From contig NW_023602073.1 of assembly GCF_014898055.3 (NCBI RefSeq), positions 81,200,678 through 81,264,677 on the forward strand: DNA of 64,000 bases. Reading direction: 5' to 3'. The position numbers and the translations under genes were made by a program. This document shows, piece by piece, positions 48,236-58,651 of the stretch; position 1 is the first letter of the stretch; each line of letters begins with the position of its first letter. Under the pieces are notes generated by a model. It made no database searches, had not been told where the DNA came from, and worked only from the letters and a program-made list of their open reading frames with translations. The stretch comes from Talpa occidentalis (Eukaryota; Chordata; Mammalia; Eulipotyphla; Talpidae).

Positions 48236-49885
48236 ATTTTTTTATTTTTTAAATATTTATTTATTTTTTAATTTTAATTTTTTTATTTTTATATTCCCCA
48301 AACAATTGCAACCCCTTTATTTTGACCCCAATCCCTCCCCCCCCGCCCCCTCCCCTCATAAAGTGTCTCTGGTTCATAGTTGTTTGTTGATTATGATTTT
48401 CACTTTCTTATAGATATTCATTTTCCTGGTCCCTTATTTAAGTTTTCTAGATTCCTGCTATGAGTGAGACCATCCGATATTTTTCTTTTTCTTTCTGGCT
48501 TATTTCGCTGAGCATGATTCCTTCCAGCGCCATCCATGTTGCTGCAAATTGCATGTGTTTATCTTTTTTGAATGCTGAGTAATATTCCATGGTGTATATG
48601 TACCACATCTTCTTGATCCAGTCATCTGTTTTTGGGCATTTGGGTTGATTCCAAAGCTTAGCTATTGTAAACAGTGCTGCTATAAACATAGGGGTGCAGG
48701 TGCTCTTTGGAGTTGATGTTTCTGTGTCCTTTGGGTAAATACCTAGGAGTGGGATTGCTGGATCATATGGAAGCTCTATGTTTAGGAGGTCCAGAAATCT
48801 CCACACAGCTCTCCATAGTGGTTGGACCAGTTTGCACTCCCACCAACAGTGCAGGAGAGTTCCTTTTTCTCCACAACCTCGCCAACATTTGTTGTTGCTA
48901 GTTTTTTTAATATGTGCCATTCTCACTGGTGTTAGATGGTATCTCATGGTAGTTTTGATTTGCATTTCCCTGATTACGAGTGATGGTGAACACTTTTTCA
49001 TATGCCTGTTGGCCATTTGCATTTCCCCTTCAGAGAAGTTTCTTTTTAGATCTTCTGCCCATTTTTTTCACTGGATTATTTTCTTTGTTGTTGATTCTCA
49101 TTAGCTCTTTGCAGATTTTTGTGATCAGTCCTTTATCATTAGTGTTGTGTGCAAAAATGTTCTCCCAGTTGGTGGGGTTTCTTTTAGTTTTTGTTATTGT
49201 CTCTTTTGCTGTGCAGAAGCTCTTTAATTTGATGTAGTCCCAGCTGTTTATCTTTGCCTTCACTATCACTGCTTTGGGTGATGTGTCTGTAAAGATGTCT
49301 TTGATGCACATATCCCGTAGTGTTTCGCCTATATTTCCTTCTATGTATTTTATGGTTTCAGGTTTTATGTCTAGTTCTTTAATCCATTTTAAGTTGGTTT
49401 TTGTGTATGGTGTGAGGTAGTAGTCAAGCTTCATTCTTTTGCATGTAGCGACCCACTTTTCCCAGCACCATTTATTGAACAAACTTTCTTTGCTCCAATG
49501 CATATTATTTGCTCCTTTGTCAAATATTAGTTGACCATAAATCTGTGGGTTTATTTCTGGATTTTCTATTCGATTCCATTGGTCTGTGTGTCTGTTCTTA
49601 TTCCAATACCATGCAGTTTTGATGATTATGCTTTGTAGTATATTTTGAAATCTGGGAGTATGATGCCTCCATTTCCTTCTTTTTTTTCAGGAGAGCTTTG
49701 GCTATTCGGGGTTTTTGGTGATTCCATATGAATTTCATCAATAATTGTTCTATTTCTTTGAAGAATAACATTGAAATTTTTATTGGAATAGCATTGAATC
49801 GGTATATTGCTTTTGGTAGGATGGCCATTTTAATAATGTTTATTCTTCCAATCCATGAGCAGGGGATAGATTTTATTTTTGAAAG
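48236..49885 (-). mobile_element. Young LINE-1, 5-prime truncated
   Basis: On the minus strand it runs from a truncated 5-prime edge near 49885 through the second half of ORF2, the G-rich 3-prime UTR (complement of the C-rich run at about 48335-48355) and an A-rich tail (T-rich 48236-48295). It is nearly identical by eye to the 1-957 copy where they overlap. About 1.65 kb of an expected ~6 kb element remains. No clear target duplication was found. Confidence 0.93.
48447..49828 (-). pseudogene. L1 ORF2p C-terminal half, several frameshifts
   Basis: Three consecutive open frames on the minus strand (49828-49598, 49503-49030, 49022-48447) together cover the end of the RT domain to the ORF2 terminus. 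Landmarks include [34 protein letters not shown], the zinc-knuckle-like [18 protein letters not shown] and the end SLIAGI followed by a stop. One frameshift is an extra A in the run at about 49057-49063 (seven A here, six in the 1-957 copy). Another follows an A-run near 49680-49690. Non-functional. Confidence 0.9.
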
Positions 49886-51098
49886 TGTATTGTTCTACCT
49901 AAGAGAAAATGTTTGTTTAAATGGCTTCATAGATACATAAAGCTACAACATATGGACCTAAACTTGGTACCATCTTACCTTCCCTTTATGTTTTTTTTTT
50001 TTTTCCCAGTGGACGTTTTGACTCATAAATTAGAGGAACAGATTCCAACAACACAACCTGTTAGAATATTAATGTTTATCAATTAAGAAATTCAGCATTT
50101 ATTCTTCACTCTATGGGAAGCTCCTTGTAAAGCTGTCCTCTCCAACCTTCTCATCCCTAACTGATTCTGCCTCTTCTCATAATCACCAAATCATCTTATT
50201 CAGCCTTATCTCTCAATCCTCTTAAGGCTCTATAATCACCAATTATAGAAGTCTATGAGACAAGGGGGGTACTCTTATTTTCTGTTTCTCAGAATTAAAA
50301 GTTGGCGTTAGAGATGAAGTCTGAGTGTCTCATGGATACAATTTACCCTGCCAGTTGTGATGTTTTTGTGTACTCCTTTTGGTCAAAGAAGAAGTACAAA
50401 TTGTATTCTATTATTCAGAAATACATTTATGTCCACAAAGAAAACCAGTCTATGCCAGCAGGAAATAGTCCCTTTTTGTCACTACAGTCATTTTCTGTAA
50501 ATATTCTAAGGTCATAGGGATTTGATTAGGGTGTGTATAATGTAGACTATGTAGTTTGAAACTGAAAAGGACTCTGTCCATGCCCTGCTAAACATTAATG
50601 TACACGAAATTCATGAGAATCACATCTCTGCTAGCAAACATCAATCCAATTGAGAACTATATCCTCCTTTGAGATGAATAAATCATTAGCAACAGCACAG
50701 AAAATTCTTCACTTTAAGAAAGAGAATTTCCCTAAAGATTGGCAGACAAATTGTACACTTAAAAAGTTCTCTTCTAGGAAACTAAATATTTGGAAGGCAT
50801 CTAGTTTATACAGCTATAAGAAACAAAAGATGGGACTACTGTGGAAAATGAAATTAAAGATGAGATTAAAAAACCATGGACTGAGTGGCTCAGGGTATAG
50901 AAATAAAAAAGGGATTCCAATAGAGATCCAAAAAGAATGAAGAATACTTAAAATATACTATCAGAATTAAGTTCCTGGTAGGAGAGTCCATGAAAAGACA
51001 AATGAACCCTGCAAAGAAGTGAACATGTGACAAAATGAAAAAAGCTTGCTAAGAATCAAAGGGAAAATGTGGTGTAAATGAAAGTAAAATAGATGATA
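49886..51098. other. Non-coding stretch, no gene seen
   Basis: No repeat family recognised. T-run at about 49990-50004. Open frames of 71 and 96 codons (50302-50517, 50650-50940) show no family resemblance. Confidence 0.5.
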
Positions 51099-51103
51099 AA
51101 CAG

Positions 51104-51557
51104 TGTTGTGCCCAATGTCGACCAGTGCAGCCCCCAAGGACACACAGACAGCCAGTGCAAGAACGCAAGGGAGTTTATTACGGGCTCAAGTCCGGGCTCA
51201 CGACACGCACCGATGCAACAGCAGAGGTCGAGAGCCCCAAACAAAGGAAGCAGGGGTCTTTTATGGGGTCGCAAGCAGGCGTGAATTTTGAAACAAGCTG
51301 ACAATTACTCATTGGCCACTACAAAGGCATTTTTGAGCACTCGGCTATAGTTTCAAACTGATTGGACGGTTAGAGATGCTGTCCCATTTATGGATGACTG
51401 CCCTCATTGGCGCCTGGGGTGGTCTGCTCTTTCGTCACCAGGTAGGGTGAGGGTCGTGGCTGTTGAAACTATCTCCAGAATGCGGCTGTACAAGGACTAA
51501 CACATCAAGATGGAGGATATGCAAAATGGCAAAACCTCAGCTAAGCTTGGTTCCACA
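51104..51557 (-). mobile_element. Solo LTR of an endogenous retrovirus, family B (CpG-rich, young)
   Basis: 454 bp bounded by TGTTGTGCCC and TTCCACA on the plus strand, with a perfect 5-bp duplication AACAG at 51099-51103 and 51558-51562. Read on the minus strand it has a TATA box (CCCATAAAAGACC, about 51259-51271), a poly(A) signal in CCCGTAATAAACTCCC (about 51171-51186) and ends CATTGGGCACAACA. CpG sites are frequent compared with neighbouring repeats, so it is relatively recent. No internal genes. Family name unknown to me. Confidence 0.88.
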
Positions 51558-51828
51558 AACAGCAAGTATAGAGACTAGAAACCTTACCCATGAATTACAG
51601 GTGCTCATCAGGAATAAATGTGAACAAATGGAACAGGTAATGATTCTAAGGCTAATCGCCTTAATAAACTGGTCCTCTATGAGAAAATTGTAGATTTTTC
51701 TGTTCATAATGTGCGATGGCAAAAGAAAAAAAGAAAAAAAAATCTAACCTATGTCTAGATTGATAAAGAAATAGATAGACTTTAAAAAAAAAATAAAGCA
51801 CTAGGTATTTTAAATAAATATATAGTTG

Positions 51829-52454
51829 TGTTACAGGCCAGTGTGAGGAGCACCTCGGGACCTCCAAACCTGTCTGCTCTAAATAGGTTCAGCCATCGGA
51901 TGCATAAAGACAAAACATACTCTAGTGTGCATAGCCTTCGATGAAAACGAACTTTAATACAATTAGTGTGCAAAAGAGAAAGATTAGGTAAAGCAGTTTC
52001 TACATGAAACACCCAAAGTTACCCATCCTCTCTTAGGTAAATGCCCCTCCAAACAGGGTTGGCCCAAAGCATGGCCACTGAGGGCCAAAATCTTGCCATT
52101 AGTCTAAGGCACTTTCTGGTGGGGACCCATAGGAAAGGGGCAGAAGGTGTGGGCAAATCTGAGATGAAAGAAGCAAAATCGAAATTAAAATAAAAGCTGC
52201 CATTGTCAGCAACCCCATGGATCTCTCACCCATGTCTGTTTCAAGTGTCTCCTTCTCCAGTCCCTGGTAACAGTCCAAGGCCAAGAAGCAAATGCAGCTT
52301 TCTCACACTTCTCTCTGCCCCAGGTATCACCTTCAGGTCTCCTTCTTGATCCTTCTTTCCTCCCTCCTTCTCTCCTGCTTCTCCTCCCAGCTCAGCTCTA
52401 CCCTTCCTTGAGGCAACATGGAACCTCCCATTTCCTGTGAATTACCCTGTTACA
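51829..52454 (-). mobile_element. Solo LTR, family A, older copy
   Basis: Aligns along its length with the LTR at 31490-32078. Shared words include ACACCCAAAGTTACCC (AGCACCCAAAGTTACCC in the other), GGTTGGCCCAAAGCA (GATTGGCCCAGAGCA), AAAAGCTGCCATTGTCA and GGTGGGGACCCA. It starts TGTTACAGG and ends CCCTGTTACA. Flanks are GTTG and GATG, a possible 4-bp duplication with one mismatch. Minus orientation follows the ATTAAA signal (complement of TTTAAT at about 51953). Confidence 0.85.
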
Positions 52455-52522
52455 GATGGATAAACAACTCTTCCTATCACAGAAAATAAAACAGTTAATA
52501 AGGCAATTTAAAAGGAAATAGA

Positions 52523-52803
52523 GGGGCCTCCAGGGTGGCACAGGGGATAAACATAGCACTATGAAGCTGTCCACAGCCTCTGCTGCACGAGTTCAATCCC
52601 TGGCCTGCCAGGGAGCAACACTCATGGCACAGCGGACTCTCCTGTCTCGCCCACTGCTTCCCTCAGTAGTATGTTTCAGTCAATCTGCCTGTTCTGCTAC
52701 CCACTCTGTCTCTGGTGAATTCTCTAACCCTCCTGCACATCTGGCCTGTACCCCAGTTCTTGTATGCATAAATAGATAAATCTTTAAAAAAATGTTTAAA
52801 AAT
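52523..52803 (+). mobile_element. tRNA-derived SINE, oldest type
   Basis: GGGGCCTCCAGGGTGGCACA head, GAGTTCAATCCCTGG B-box-like motif, body CTCAGTAGTATGTTTCAG, end TGTATGCATAAATAGATAAA. Imperfect target duplication AAAAGGAAATAGAG (52510-52523) and AAAATGAAATAGAA (about 52804-52817). CpG decayed. Confidence 0.9.
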
Positions 52804-53094
52804 AAAATGAAATAGAAATACTAGCTAATGTGTATATTCACTTACATGCCTATTTTCTAAGCACTTTACATATATTCACATGAACCCTATGATGTAGGTG
52901 TTAATATTAACCTTATTGCACAGAAGTAGAGTAACTCATTACTTATCCTTACACAGTCAGAAGTAATGAAGATAGAAATTGAAATTAAACAGATGGCTCC
53001 AGAAAATCTGAACCAAGCCACTGTGTCCTATCATCTAAATTTATCAATATCTTAAAATGTACTTAAAAAAATAAAATTAAAAGATTAAAATATG

Positions 53095-53830
53095 TTTGCC
53101 CCCAAAATGATGGGAGAGTGAAGACACTGGAATGGCTCCTCCAAATACTAACAACTAAATTGCAGTAAAAATGGCCCAGAAAACCCTGAAGGAATAAATG
53201 GACAACCATAGCACATATTAGGAGCAACAGTCTGGTTCAGAAGAAAGGGGGCAAAACCTTTGAGTGAACTTTGTTTAAAGTGATAACAGGGCAGCAAGAC
53301 CCTCAACAGGGAGGGGCAGTTTCTGGGCAGAGCTCCCCACAGCTAGTGACCCAGCACACACCCATGTCAGCACTCCTGAGACCCAGCACTGCATGGGACT
53401 GGGGAGGAGGAGCAGACCCCCACACAGAGGCAGAACTGTTGGAAGGCGCAGGGGCGGGTGCAGAGCCTGGTTACTGGGGAGCAGAACATCCTGAATCTGA
53501 ATGGGCAAGGACAATAGCTCAAAGCACTTGGGTCTCCACACACAAGAGGCTACTACTTAAACGTGAGGCTGAGGTATTCAGAACACCTGTCACTCCCTAC
53601 CCTGAGAGCTCAACCAAAACAAAGAAATTCTTCAACAAAGTAGAGCCTCAAGTATTTGTCAAAAACAAAAGCAAACACCTCAGGATAAAACTCTGCTGGA
53701 ACAGAAAAGTGAGCTCGCTGCCTGTGACCCCAAATCAACTGCAATGCTTAGTGCTGCAGTGTGCTTAAAAATAGCCCGAGCAGTGATGGGCAGGAGACAC
53801 TATGGCCGAGGATCTGGCCTAGAGGAGGTG
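53095..53830 (+). mobile_element. Probable L1 5-prime UTR relic
   Basis: GC-rich leader-like sequence opening ATGATGGGAGAGTGAAGACA and ending before the LTR block at about 53830, with ORF-region L1 sequence resuming on the same strand after the LTRs (55060 onward). The 165-codon frame at 53271-53768 has no recognisable domain and lies over this leader. Assignment is by position and composition. Confidence 0.45.
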
Positions 53831-53964
53831 ATCACTGTGGATCCCCACCACATGACTCTGGCTCCCAGGGCACAGTAGGAAGTTTAAATTCCTAAGTTTA
53901 TTAGAGGTGATCCTTTGGTGCCCCACTTTTATGCCTACTACTCCTTGGTGGTAATGCCATAATT

Positions 53965-54540
53965 TCAGGTTCTCAGGTCTAGCTACCCAGCCAGAAATTG
54001 ATCCCAGGCTGCGGGAGCAGCGCTGAACCCCAGCCACTAGAAGCCACAGCAGGAACTTTGGTAATGCTAGGCGAGCAAGTGAAAAGAGGCAAATTTGTTT
54101 AGAGAAATAGAAATAAGAAAAAGTTTATCAAGCTGAAAAGGAAGAGAAATTAAGTGGGACTCCCAGGCAGGTGGAACCAGGATAGGGAGGGGCAAGGAAG
54201 CTGCTATGAAGTTGGGCCCCAGGGAATATATGCCTTGTTTCCCTAATTATTCTAAAGACCTGTCAGTCTCTTTGTGATTGGTTAGTTCTCGGTGGTCTCA
54301 CTGTGCCTTAATGTGTCTGTGCCCAGAATTACATCTTGCATCTCTACCCTTATCCTGGAGAACTTTTTCTTTGTCATCCTTGTTCCAGAATGCCCTGCTG
54401 CCCCTAGTCCTGGGGGTGTTTTATTAGTCTCCTTTGGAATCTGTTGCCCTTATCTCGAGGCTTCCTTAATCCTCCCTAGGCTTTTCTTGTTTTATTCTGA
54501 TCCTAGAAGCTATCCCCTTGCTCTATGACTCAGTGGTACC
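53965..54540 (-). mobile_element. ERV LTR relic, family C, older copy
   Basis: Shares an ordered series with the LTR at 57510-57946: GATCCCAGGCTGC, CCCAGCCACTAGA, AGCAGGAACTTTG, AGGTTTGTTTAGA, GACTCCCAGGC / AACTCCCAGGC, CAGGGAATATAT, CAGTCTCTTTGTGATTGGTT. On the minus strand these are a CCAAT motif (AACCAATCACAAAG), a TATA-like ATATATTCCCTG and a degenerate poly(A) signal. The left boundary is unclear: 53830-53964 carries its own CATAAAAG and AATAAA motifs and may be another LTR part. Confidence 0.6.
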
Positions 54541-54647
54541 AGTCCTCAGATTATTTCAATAGGTACAAAGACAGCAGTCAGAAAATATATCCCTATTACA
54601 TCATAAAAATTTGAAGGGAAGAGACAGAAGACCACAAATGGCAGGCC

Positions 54648-54669
54648 AAAAAAAAAAAAAAAAAAAAAA
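54648..54669. repeat. A22 homopolymer
   Basis: Uninterrupted run of about 22 A between two LTR-like blocks. Confidence 0.95.
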
Positions 54670-54671
54670 TC

Positions 54672-55060
54672 TGTAATGGTTAGATATCGGGGTGAAGCCG
54701 GAGACCTGAGGGTGAAGAAATCACCAGAGACAGAATGGAGAGCAGAAAGGGTAGATTTATTGAAATAACCTGCAAGGGAATACTGAAGAAGACTGTGAGG
54801 AAAGAATTTGAGGCTCTCTTTTACATGGTTTTCTTTGGCTTTCTTATTTGGGGATCCAGTTTGCACCAGTTATCTGCTGGGATGTCAGGCCTGGGGTCTC
54901 TTGGCCAGCTTTTGCATTCCCAGAGCCTGGCTGGCTTTTCTGGTCAGGGTGGTGGGCATTATGGTCCAGTTGCCATGGCAACCTTGTGGCTTCCCTTATC
55001 TATTCAAGGTTCCCAAACTTGCCTGCTGGGCAAGGAGTGGGGGCTTAGTTTTTAACCTTA
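54672..55060 (-). mobile_element. LTR-like block, family D, probable
   Basis: On the minus strand it has TATA-like ATGTAAAAGAGAGC (about 54818-54831) upstream of a poly(A) signal in TTTCAATAAATCTACC, then a purine/pyrimidine leader ending near TAACCATTACA. This promoter-then-AATAAA spacing is LTR-like. Boundaries and family are uncertain and no duplication was identified. Confidence 0.45.
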
Positions 55061-55990
55061 TTAAATGGTACCCAGACAAAATCCCAGCAGAACTGCAGAA
55101 TGACAGAAGAGAAAATCCAGGTAACAGTTCTAAAAAACCATATGGAACTCAAGAAAAGGGAGGAAATAAAATAACACTAGTATAAAAATAAAGAAAATGC
55201 GAGGCAGTTATACTTAGAAGTAATGTAGCTAAGAAACGCTATAGCTGGTTTAAAAAATACAAATGATGAACTCAACAGCAGACAAATGCATAGATGAGAA
55301 TTAATGAATGGAAACACAATGCTGGAGAACACGCAAATAGAACAAAGTAGAGGGAAAAAAGGAATTTAAAAACAACAATAGTGTAAGAGCCCTTTAGGAA
55401 AATTTGAAGAGAAATCTGTATCACGAGAGTACCAGAGGGAGAAAATAAAGAGAATGGCTAGAAAATTTATTTAAAGAAATAATTACTGAAGTTCATCTCA
55501 GTCAGGAAAATAAACCAGATGGTGTGATCCAAGAGGCCCAAAGAGTTCCAAACAAAATAATACCAAACAGACACATTATAGTAAAGCTGTTGAAAATCAA
55601 GGACAAGGACAGAATATTAAAATCAAGAGAAAAAAAAACAATTAAGCAATAAGGGAACACCAGTCACACTGCCAGTAGCCTTTTCAGTAGAACCATCACA
55701 AGCATGAAATGAATGGAAGGAAATATATAAAATACTTAAAGAAAAAGATATCCAGCCAAGAATTCTTTAACCCCCACCCCCATCCCTGCCCAGATTAATA
55801 TTCAAGACAGGTAAGAGTAAGAAGCTTCACTGAAAAGCAAAATCTAGAAGAATTTATCAACACCCAGCCACACATGAAAGAAATTCTAAAGGGATTATTA
55901 TAAAGCAATAGAAACTGAATATTGAGGTAACATACACCTGAATCTCTTCACCTGAAGGAGGATGGAGGAGGAGGTGAGGATAGTAATAAT

Positions 55991-56416
55991 GTGGCCCATC
56001 AGAACATGTCAGAGCACACCATCCTGAGGGCCACACAAGTAATCCATCACATACAACCTCAGTGGGGCCCTCCAACAAAATTAGTACAATTAATGCATTA
56101 CAAAACAAATAGAACTGAAGTAAAACATAACAGGAAGCCTACAGTAAATAAAAAAGACAAGCTGAACAAAAAGCAAAAACATAACAAAATGGCAATGAGC
56201 ACTTATGTCTCAATAATTACCTTAAACGTAAATAGCCTGAATTTACCAGTCAAAAGATGCAGGGTGACTAATGGATTTCAAAACCAAGTTCAACCATCTG
56301 TTGTTTATAAGAAGCTCATGTTACCAACAAAGAAAATGCATTACTTAGAGTTAAAGGCTGGAAGACAGTTATACAAGCAAATGGTAACAAAAAAAAAAAA
56401 AAAAAAGGTATCATGA
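55991..56416 (+). pseudogene. L1 ORF2p N-terminal (endonuclease) fragment
   Basis: The open frame enters ORF2 at about 56189 with TYVSIITLNVNSLNLPVKRC, recognisable as the start of the L1 apurinic-like endonuclease domain, which nicks target DNA for target-primed reverse transcription. The match fades after about 50 residues (VVYKKLMLPTK) and the frame ends in a poly-lysine stretch from an A18 run. Catalytic residues downstream are absent, so it is a dead fragment. Confidence 0.8.
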
Positions 56417-56474
56417 ACAGTTATATCTTAAAATGAATTGGATCTTAAAATGAATTGGAACAAGTAATAGAAAT

Positions 56475-56570
56475 AGTTACTATATGCTATATTATTATAT
56501 TAGTTACTATAATATTACTATATTAGTTACTATAATAGTTACTATATGCTATATTACTATATTAGACCCT
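56475..56570. repeat. AT-rich minisatellite-like repeats
   Basis: Four copies of TTACTATA within longer repeated blocks: the words AATAGTTACTATATGCTATA and ATATTAGTTACTATAA each recur. Units have unequal length, so this is an imperfect array. Confidence 0.85.
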
Positions 56571-57161
56571 ATGATTAAGGGTCTAATCAACAAGAAGGAA
56601 TACTATTCATAAATATATGTACACTAAATGATACAGCACTGAGATACAAAATTACAATTGTTATTGCAATTAATAACAGAGCTTAACAGAGAAATTGATA
56701 GTACAACAATCTAGAGAAATGTAATATTCCCATTTATAACATGTACAGATCATCAAGGCCAAGAATAAATAAGGAAACAATAGTCTTAAAAGAGAAGATA
56801 GACCAAATAAGTCTGTCAGAAATCTACAGAACAGACCACCAAAAACTGCTGCATACACTTTTTTTTTTCAAGTATACATGGATTATTTGCAAAGACAGAC
56901 TGTATGTTGGAGCAAAAGTCAATTTTCAATAAAAAAGGTGTCCTCTCTAATGCATTTTACAATGCCAGATTACCCTAATAAGAAACTAAAGATGACACAC
57001 AAAAAATAAAATCATAGACCAATAGACCAGAACAACATAGATGCAAAAATCTCCAACAAAATATTTGCAAGTCAAATTCAACAGTTTATCCAAGGATTAT
57101 GCGCTATGATCAAGTGGGATTTATCCCAGGGATACAAGGATGGTTTAAAATGTGAAAATCA

Positions 57162-57425
57162 GGCCTCCCCGGTGGCGCAGCGGTTGAGCGCTGGGCTGCA
57201 AAGCTGCCCGCAGCCTCTGCAGCACCAGTTTGATCCCCGGACACCGGGCAAGGGTCCCACATGGTGCGCAGACCTCTCCTGCCACCCGCTGCTCCCCTCA
57301 GCAGTGTACTTCGTCAGTCTGCCTGTTCTGTTCCCCGCTCTGGCTCTGGTGAATTCTCTCACCCTCCCGCACTTCTGACTGTACCCAGTGCTTGTATAAA
57401 TAAACAAATAAATCTTTAAAAAAAT
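57162..57425 (+). mobile_element. tRNA-derived SINE, young/intermediate type
   Basis: GGCCTCCCCGGTGGCGCAGC head, B-box-like AGTTTGATCCCCGG, short joint GACACCGGGCAAGG, CpG-rich body, tail TAAATAAACAAATAAATC. Perfect 15-bp duplication AAAATGTGAAAATCA at 57147-57161 and 57426-57440. It sits inside L1 ORF2 sequence that continues on both sides. Confidence 0.96.
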
Positions 57426-57509
57426 AAAATGTGAAAATCAATTAATGTAATACATCATATCAACCAAAGCAAAGATAAAATCAGATGATAATGATGTAGT
57501 TTTGCAGAG

Positions 57510-57946
57510 TGTGGGGTCCTAGTGATACCGGAATTGTCAGGACTAGTATCCCAGACAGGAACGGATCCCAGGCTGCAGGGGCAGCCCTGAGTCCCAGCCA
57601 CTAGACCACCATGGGTTGGTGTCTCACGAAGCCTCAGCAGGAACTTTGCGGACTCTCAGGCAAGCAAGCGAGAAGAGGCAGGTTTGTTTAGAAAAAGAAA
57701 AAAAGTTTATTGAGGAGAAAAGGAACAGAAATAAAGTGGAACTCCCAGGCCATAAAACCAGGCCAGGGAGGGGCAAAGAAGCCAAAGTGGAGTCGTGTCT
57801 CAGGGAATATATACCTTCTTTCCCTCATTATTCTAAAGCTCCACCAGTCTCTTTGTGATTGGTTAGTTTTCGGCTGTCTCACTTTATCTGCTACCTTTGT
57901 TTTCCAGTGTTTTCATCACTGGAAAGTTGTCTCCCTGTTGTGACCA
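57510..57946 (-). mobile_element. ERV LTR, family C
   Basis: About 437 bp starting TGTGGGGTCC and ending near TTGTGACCA on the plus strand. On the minus strand: CCAAT motif (AACCAATCACAAAG, about 57855-57868), TATA-like GGTATATATTCC (about 57804-57815) and poly(A) signal TCAATAAACTT (about 57705-57715), in correct LTR order. The flanks do not show a clear duplication, so the outer ends may be off by some bases. No internal viral genes. Confidence 0.65.
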
Positions 57947-58012
57947 AAATGCAAATAAGTCACAGCTATAGATTTAAAAATTCTTAATGAGTTATTTACA
58001 GAGTAAGAAAGG

Positions 58013-58100
58013 GTAGCCCAATTATGAGTGCTACTCAATTATTCTGAGTAGCCCAATTATGAGTGCTACTCAATTATTCTGAGTAGCCCAATTATGAGTG
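58013..58100. repeat. 35-bp tandem repeat, 2.5 copies
   Basis: GTAGCCCAATTATGAGTG begins at 58013, 58048 and 58083, an exact 35-bp period. Complete copies look identical. Each unit junction contains AGTAG and CTACT as a short inverted repeat. Confidence 0.97.
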
Positions 58101-58337
58101 CAAAGCCTTTTCTGAACCAGTCACTGTCTCTTCAGCTCTTCAGAGCTCCCAATGTGGTAGCAAAGATGGAGGGTGCAGTAAAAAGTCCCCACAAGCCATG
58201 GAGGAAGCACCCACCAAGGAGGAGATAGGGAGCAAACAAAAACAGTAACAGATGTCCAATACAATAGCTTACAAGTATACCAAAGATGTGGAAAAAAATT
58301 GTTCAGTGGTGAGCAATATTTAAAAAGAAAACAAAGT

Positions 58338-58651
58338 GGCCTCCCCGGTGGCTCAGCGGTTGAGCGCTGGGTTGCGAAGCTGCCCACAGCCTCTGGGGCA
58401 CTGGTTCGACCCCCAGCTGCTCCCCGGCCACCAGAGGAGGGTCCCACATGGCGCGCAGACCTCTCCTGCCGCCCGCTGCTCCCCTTAGCAGTGTACTTCT
58501 GTCCTTCTGCCTGCTCTGCTCCCTGCTCTGGCTCTGGTGAATTCTCTCACCCTCCCGCGCTTCTGACTGTACCCAGTGCATGTATAAACAAACAAACAAA
58601 CAAATAAATGAATAACATGCCTCTATAAAAAAAAAATTAAAAAAAAATTTT
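58338..58651 (+). mobile_element. tRNA-derived SINE, young type
   Basis: GGCCTCCCCGGTGGCTCAGC head, B box GGTTCGACCCCC, CpG-rich body and an elongated tail with (CAAA), (TAAA) and A-runs. Perfect 15-bp duplication AAAAGAAAACAAAGT at 58323-58337 and 58652-58666. Confidence 0.95.

Larger units (their letters stand above)
55065..57500 (+). mobile_element. Old L1M-type LINE: ORF1 region, ORF2 start and mid-ORF2, internally deleted
   Basis: 55480-55910 follows the ancient L1 ORF1/intergenic wording (ATCAAGAGAAAAAAAACAAT, ATATCCAGCCAAGAATTCTT, CACACATGAAAGAAATTCTA). ORF2 begins near the ATG at 56189; the frame ITLNVNSLN matches the N-terminal endonuclease motif carrying the conserved asparagine. 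At 57000-57500 RT-domain words appear (ATGATCAAGTGGGATTTATC / CCAGGGATACAAGGATGG). Much of ORF2 between is missing or unrecognisable. Split by the SINE at 57162-57425. Confidence 0.8.

Noticed and set aside
53271..53768. 165-codon open frame, the second longest in the non-L1-ORF part
   Set aside because: It lies in an L1-leader-like GC-rich stretch, has overlapping open frames on the opposite strand, and shows no domain or family resemblance.
58013..58100. Possible CRISPR-like regular repeat
   Set aside because: The units are contiguous with no unique spacers, and the DNA is mammalian. It is a simple tandem repeat.
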